Below, piece after piece: positions 58,869 through 64,000 of a DNA stretch of 64,000 nt. Every line of letters begins with the position of its first letter. The first letter of the stretch is position 1. The notes below the pieces were generated by a model, which saw only the letters and a program-made list of their open reading frames with translations, was not told the origin of the DNA and ran no database searches. The DNA lies in the NCBI GenBank assembly GCA_033439255.1, contig CM065890.1:248001-312000 (forward strand), read 5' to 3'. Made by a program: the position numbers and the translations under genes. Source of the stretch: Hericium rajendrae (Eukaryota > Basidiomycota > Agaricomycetes > Russulales > Hericiaceae).

Positions 58869-60031
58869 TGAGGAGCATCAAACCTCCAGTAAGCGCTTGC
58901 TCTGTTCCTTGTGCTTCCAATCATCTTCTCTTCTGAGGGCCCGATTCGCTCCGCCGGAAGGTATAGAGCAATATTCTAAAACAGTTGAAAAAGAGCGTTG
59001 AAGCCTCGTGCAAAGGAGGTCAAGTCCGCGGTCGGAACTCAGCAGCTGTATTCGAAGTCTTGTACGCCTTCTGCACCTTGTGGGATCCTAGAATTAGAAA
59101 ATATGAGAAGCAGGTTCTAATCTTCCTCGCGCGAGCTGGTTCTTACAGACATATGGTCTTGGCGAGCTGAGCACGAGGTAATGGGCGGCGAGACCTTCCT
59201 CGAAGGAGATATGATAACGCGCAACGTCGAAATGATGAGCACGAAGTGCCAGCGCAAACATCGAAGGCACCCGATATCCGACGTGAATCCGGACCCTTCT
59301 CAGTTTGAATGGAGCCCTCGGCCATGAGATGTGTTCTAATGTGCCTGGAATACATATGTAGTTCAATTTCACCGATCACAGCTGGATGGCCACGTACAAG
59401 ATTTAAGGAGACAGATGATGATTTCACAGGTAGGATTCAACGGAAGTATTTTACCATTGAGCAGGCCCTAGGCACAATCCTGTAGACGAGGCTTGGGCGC
59501 CTAACAGGGCAGTCGTTTTCAAACGAGGCACTCGGCATAGCACTGCTGAGGACGATGCTCACATCGTCCCAACATCGTCCGATGGAAAATCTGGAACGGG
59601 ATTCCGTTGTCGGATCATTCATTTCTACGTACGGTCGGGCCTCAAAGGAGCACTTTTGGTATGCTGACGCCCGGTCTTGGATTTATTGGTTTCATGACAT
59701 GCCAAGACACACATTAAGTGACGCTGTCAAGACCGCTAGCTGGCCGTTTTATCTGCTAACACCGTCATCGAGATGCAGAATCTTGCGAATAGGCATTAAC
59801 TCACCATTAATCATACGATCACCCTCATCAGCGAGATGGATCAATGGCCCGATGTCAATTCGCCTGGCGATGGTCGACTCGGACTCTGGTCAACATACTA
59901 TGTAACATAGGCGTCGGAGACGAGGAGCATTTCTGTAGTTGTGACCAGTGATCATGTAATCGTGTGACAGTGACAAAATCTCCGTTCCGCGTCACCGAAG
60001 TCCTCGAAAGCATCTCTCGAGTGCAGCAGCC

Positions 60032-60530
60032 ATGTTCCCTACGCTTGCACGTCTCTCAAAGGCCTCCAGACGAGCGCTCACGCCGAAACGCGGAAATAAG
60101 GACTTCTACAAAGGTGCGCACAGGATACTTCGCCCCCTTGGCCACCGTTCACTGACTGGTTCTCATGCGCAGGAACACGGCAGGCGTTCCTCCCTGGTGG
60201 TCCTCGTACCGGTGCACCAGGTAGACATGTCGTCGGCGGAAAGGCGAAGTACCGTCTCCTTGACGAGAAAGTTCGCTTCTTCGTCGCGCCGCCCATAGAG
60301 GAGATCAACAACTCCCCGGTACGTCGTCCGCGTGTCACATCCGTTCAGCAATGCTCATGGTACTATAGCTCAAGGCATATGTCGATCGCAACTTCAGCCT
60401 GTCGAATGCGCAGAAGAAAGAGGTGTTTGGGAAGTTGCCTCCAGGAGGCATTACGCCTGAGTACTATCTCGCGAAAGTAGCGAAGCAGCCGGAAGAACTG
60501 GAGGAGATTCCGTCCTCAAGCACTCTATAG
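60032..60530 (+). CDS. MRPL27: Mitochondrial large-subunit ribosomal protein mL41 (MRPL27)
   Basis: Three exons from ATG 60032 (MFPTLARLSKASRRALTP, an Arg/Lys/Ser mitochondrial leader) to stop 60528-60530. Exon joins: YKG across the intron beginning about 60116, and NNSP|LKAYVD. The body is family-typical: PKRGNKDFYKGTRQAFLPGG, TGAPGRHVVGGKAKYRLLDE, VRFFVAPPIEEINNSPLKAY, and a C-terminal GKLPPGGITPEYYL. About 130 residues, the usual fungal size. Acts in the mitochondrial ribosome. Confidence 0.9.
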
Positions 60531-60968
60531 CGACGCTCGGCCGCTATCTACCATCTGTACATTATATCCCATATATTCTGCATCTTTGTCCTCAGCCCAT
60601 TTCCTATGGGCATTTCGTCTAATGGATCTCTTACCTGGGCTTTGACGACAAGCTGTCTCTAAAATTGTCCTCTTGAATTGTAGCGCGGAATCACGAGGTC
60701 TTCTGTTTCGTCCTTTACTCGATAACAAAACTGAAGTCTCGCTCGAGTTGTTGAGTATCCACTGTGCCTGTCGTCGTGCGAGATACTCCTACCAACGATG
60801 TCTGCGGTTTCTCTGCCGTTGGGCGCTTATTTGCTGAAATATACGGTCATGTGATTGGGGCGCGACGCGCAGAGCGTTGACTTCGCAGGAAACAGCTTCA
60901 TCCTCTACTGCAACTGCACCTACGCTCCTTCCTTGCATTCCCAGTAATACTCCGATATATAGCACTCC
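60531..60968. other. Intergenic, promoter of the Sos7-like gene
   Basis: Contains GGGGCGCGACGCGCAGAGCG near 60858-60877, which includes ACGCGC, one base from the ACGCGT box. Nothing else. Confidence 0.4.
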
Positions 60969-62214
60969 ATGGCGATGTCTCACGAAATCGAACAACATCA
61001 GATCAACCTCGACAAAGCCAAGCAGCTCCAAGCGTCTCTCGACAATGCAGGGTTACACATCCTCCACTCCCGCGAGCAATTCTACTCCAAAACCATCGAG
61101 GGCCTCGAAGATCGGCCCAGCGCGCGCGCCGAGGGTTCATCTGCTGGCTACCTCAGACATCCCGCAGGCATATCAGGCGACGTCGCAGCGCAGTTGGTAC
61201 GCCCCCATCTCATCCAAACGCACGTGAGTTTTGCTGATCGGACGTGCAGTCGTTCCTCCGCAAGCTCAAGTTCCAATATCTCGAGCAGAACGCGAAGGAT
61301 AAGTATGTGAAGACGATCGTGAATGACGAGGCGCCCGCCATCACGGCGGACGACAATCTCGCGCTGCGGGCTGCGAACGAGCGCAAGAAGGAGACGCTGA
61401 AGGCTGCAAAGCTGCAGCTCGCGGAGAAATACGACGATGTCCGGCGCCTCGGACCACTCGTCGAACACGGTACGCTCCTCATTCTGATCTCATACACAAT
61501 GCACAGAGAGTAATGGATCGCAGACTACACGAAGGCCAAGAACCTGACGAGCGAGGCCGTCTCGCTGACGCAGAGCATCCTCGATGCGCGGCTCGCGATC
61601 ACGCGCCTAAGGCAGGCGCACCCGCAGCCGCGGCTGACGGTGCGCATGGCGGAGGAACAGCTCGCAGCGCAGGTCGAGGCGATGCAGACGCTGGAGGACG
61701 AGTTGCAGGAGGCGAACGAGCGTGTCGCGCGCGTGAAGGAGAGCGTGAAGCTCGGCGCGACGGAGGTGGAGCGGCTCCGGATCGAGCGCGCGGAGGTGGA
61801 GAGGAAGATGCAACTCGTGGGCAACGAGACGGGGGATGGGCGGGTAGTTGGACTGTATGACTGGTGTGTCTGTTCGTTGCGATGGTCCTGGTAGGCGCTC
61901 ATTGCGAGGATAACAGGTACACTGCACGGCTAGCGCTCGACAAGGCCCTCCTTCACCTGCACTCCTCGCATTCCGTGTCGGAGAACGAGCTGCGGCTGAC
62001 GTACGATCTCCCTGTTCGCCGGTCGCTAGGAGCCACGCGCAGAATAACCGTCGTCTTGTTGTTCTTGCCTAATACGAGGCAGTTGGCGGACGCTCGCATA
62101 GAAGGCTTGGATGAAGTCGATATGGGCGCGGTCATTATGGCTCATGCACAAGCAAATGATGTACCGAGCCTAATATCGGCGATACTGGCGAGAGCGAGAA
62201 CGGTCCTCCAGTGA
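60969..62214 (+). CDS. Sos7-like kinetochore protein
   Basis: ATG 60969 (MAMSHEIEQHQINLDKAKQL; a second ATG two codons on is equally possible). Four exons or so; stop at 62212-62214. The signature segment is FLRKLKFQYLEQNAKDKYVK followed by TIVNDEAPAITADDN, the Sos7 coiled-coil domain that carries an L-K-F-x-Y-L-E-Q core. Long heptad-rich coiled coil follows (RKKETLKAAKLQLAEKYDDV, then LRQAHPQPRLTVRMAEEQL through VERLRIERAEVERKMQL). A globular C-terminal part with ADARIEGLDEVDMGAVIMAH ends the protein. In fission yeast Sos7 links Spc7/KNL1 to Mis12 at the kinetochore. Family call rests on the core motif and architecture. Confidence 0.75.
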
Positions 62215-62873
62215 TTTCCTCTCATCTACTCTGCATCTCACCGGCCGCGATATTGTCTTGTATATCCCATGCATTTTGTAGCCTCTACACTGTAAAATAC
62301 TGATGCCTCTCATATGACCGTACCTCATGATTCGCTTCTGTCTACTCTGTACTTCGTGCTTCCTTGGTGCTTACTTGACTGAAACTTTATTTACCGTGTC
62401 CCTAGCCCCAAGATCGTCTTACCCTTCAGGACATCCAGACAGTGAATAGTAAAGTTCAAAAATTATTATAAAATGTCATCACTCTATTACCATTCCGCAA
62501 TACAAGGGAACACAAAGTGAACGACAGTGCTGCAGAATCTGTGAGAAATGATAGTCAATCTTTGCCCCGTTTCCCCTAACCATCGTCCATTGTAATCGGA
62601 TGATGTAGTGAATATAGAGGCAAGCAAATCACACGGCACACAAAAAGCTTGCAACGGATATCATGAAGACATCATGATACGGAACGTCGCAAGGCAACAA
62701 TGGACATATCACTAAACCAGCAAACGTCAGAGCGTATCGACGGTAACAAGAAAAGATGACGCACTGCAATATATACTTCTCCTCTAAAAATCTCCTCGAC
62801 GTTGGTGAGGCTGAAAGTCGACGTCGAGAAAGAAAAGAGGCTCGAAGAAAATAAATAGTTTTCAACTCACGGC
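62215..62873. other. Intergenic, nothing recognised
   Basis: AT-rich spacer between the Sos7-like gene and the kinesin promoter. Confidence 0.4.
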
Positions 62874-62891
62874 CACGTGATCGCGACGCGT
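62874..62891 (+). promoter_or_regulatory. Kinesin promoter: CACGTG next to ACGCGT
   Basis: CACGTG at 62874-62879 and ACGCGT at 62886-62891, 116-133 bases before the kinesin ATG. Same pair as in the CHK1 promoter. Confidence 0.45.
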
Positions 62892-63006
62892 CGATTTAAA
62901 AGTCCGCTTCGCGGGTGTTTGGCTCCGTGGCTCTGTGCCGCCGCTTCAACTTCAACCGACCCAACGACGAGCCCCCTCCTTCGATGCGCCAACCCTGCTA
63001 GCTCTC

Positions 63007-64000
63007 ATGGCGAACTCCCACAAAGTCAAGATTGCTGCGCGGCTGCGCCCGAGGCTCAAGAACGAGCTCGACGACGAGGGCGTGCGGATCGTCCGTAGCG
63101 ACGACGGCCCTTCCTGCATCTGCGTGACCAACCCGCGCGATGCATCACAAGTGTTTCGATTTCCGTGCGTGTTAGTTCTGTTTTGAGTAGACTTGAGCTG
63201 ATGGAACTGCAGATTCACTTCATGCTATGACCATAATTCGACCCAGGAAGATATCTTTTCCACAGACGTACAGCCCCTAATCGACGTTGTGTACAGCGGC
63301 GTGGTGCGTTTCCCGCCTGGTCAATCACATTCTCCTCGCATGAAATCTCATGTTCGCCTTCGAATTTAGACCGTTACTATCTTTGCCTATGGCGTCACGT
63401 CTTCAGGTAAAACACACACTATGCAAGGCACCAAGGCCGAACCAGGAGTCATCCCGCGGGTCGTCCGGGTAAGACTTAACACTTGTTACACCCATGGCGC
63501 ATTTTCTCATGAGACCATGATTGTTTGCGTAGGCATTCTTTGACCGTAAATCATCTCTAGAGCGAGAGCGAGAGCAGGAGAAAATCAGTATTTCCGCGTC
63601 CTATATGGAAATATATAAGGATGAAGTGTATGATCTCCTAGTCGCCCGCGACAATGTACGGATCTTATATCAATCTGCAGGACAAATTACTCACTTATTC
63701 TTTCAGGCGCCGAAACTCCCTGTTCGTGAGAACGATGCCGGCCAAGTTTTCGTCGCCAACCTGTCGTCGGTCCCTATCGAGTCGGCAGCCGAGTTCGACC
63801 ACCTGTTCTCGTACGTGAAGAGTCAAAAGTCTCATGGAACTCGAGATAACTGATTTGTGGCTATAGGATAGCCAACAAGCAGCGATCTGTTGGTGCGACG
63901 CTTCTTAACAGAGCATCTTCGCGGTCCCATGCTATCGTGACACTCGATGTGAAGATGACCAATTTGCAGGAGAACCGGAGTATGTCATTTCATTCTCCAA
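63007..64000 (+). CDS. Kinesin motor protein (5' part, cut by window end)
   Basis: ATG 63007, [20 protein letters not shown]. Exons are joined at [62 protein letters not shown] and [16 protein letters not shown]. Motor features in order: RLRP near residue 13, the P-loop [13 protein letters not shown] (about 63390-63425), [17 protein letters not shown], and switch [16 protein letters not shown] near 63910-63945. Switch II would lie beyond the window. The P-loop differs from the standard GQTGSGKT but keeps the catalytic GxTxSGKT. A motor placed at the N-terminus implies a plus-end type; a KIF22-like mitotic class is possible but cannot be settled from this part. Confidence 0.88.

Larger units (their letters stand above)
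58253..60031. other. 1.8 kb divergent intergenic region
   Basis: Besides the GATA sites I see no gene. A 116-residue plus open frame at 59555-59905 shows no recognisable features and is not supported. Confidence 0.45.

Noticed and set aside
59555-59905. Plus open frame of 116 codons as a gene
   Set aside because: No family resemblance and no support from composition or neighbouring exons.

Overview
The window is nuclear DNA of a filamentous basidiomycete, most likely a mushroom-forming Agaricomycete. Evidence: compact genes broken by many 45-65 bp GT-AG introns (donors mostly GTGAGT, GTAAGT or GTGCGT), GC-rich exons with AT-richer spacers, lineage-typical families (F-box/LRR proteins, a DUF3602-type GRGG protein, a P450, an HDHD2-like HAD protein), and a conserved eukaryotic core. 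I cannot name the species. All joins and identities were worked out by eye from translations and remembered family features.

Layout. 1-6.7 kb holds no recognisable gene; it is built of degenerate repeats: a plus-oriented array of ~250 bp exon/intron-like units (1-850), the same family in the opposite orientation (3430-5180), a 153 bp tandem exon+intron pair (2968-3273) and a third array around a VIVKFDA-like peptide motif (5.6-6.6 kb). 7-13.3 kb: an uncharacterised Ser/Arg-rich protein, an HDHD2-like HAD hydrolase and a cytochrome P450. 14-22.5 kb: a tail-anchored FHA coiled-coil protein of SLMAP/Far9-10 type (minus), a small unknown gene, the checkpoint kinase CHK1, and a DUF3602 protein. 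23-29.6 kb: a TPMT-like methyltransferase and a CCCH zinc-finger protein (both minus), then a Fus3/Kss1-class TEY MAP kinase. 30-38 kb is accessory: unknown proteins, a displaced 3' copy of the methyltransferase, one F-box gene plus a displaced F-box tail, and degenerate duplications. 38-45 kb is housekeeping: NOC4 (60S/40S ribosome assembly factor family), eIF2 alpha, TSR3 (18S rRNA modification) and mitochondrial AsnRS. 45.6-49.7 kb: two tandem F-box paralogues. 52-58 kb: a Tup1-like WD40 protein without the Tup1 N-terminus, a basic unknown protein, and a ferric reductase with iron-type GATA sites upstream. 60-64 kb: mitochondrial ribosomal protein mL41, a Sos7-like kinetochore protein, and the 5' part of a kinesin gene cut by the window end.

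Functional links are limited. CHK1, Sos7 and the kinesin serve the cell cycle; the CHK1 and kinesin promoters, and that of the unknown 469-residue protein, each carry CACGTG close to ACGCGT. The most unusual material is the inverted pair of exon/intron-like arrays at the left end with stem-loops whose stems change in a compensating way, followed by the small inverted-repeat elements in two MAPK introns and in the TSR3/AsnRS promoter.
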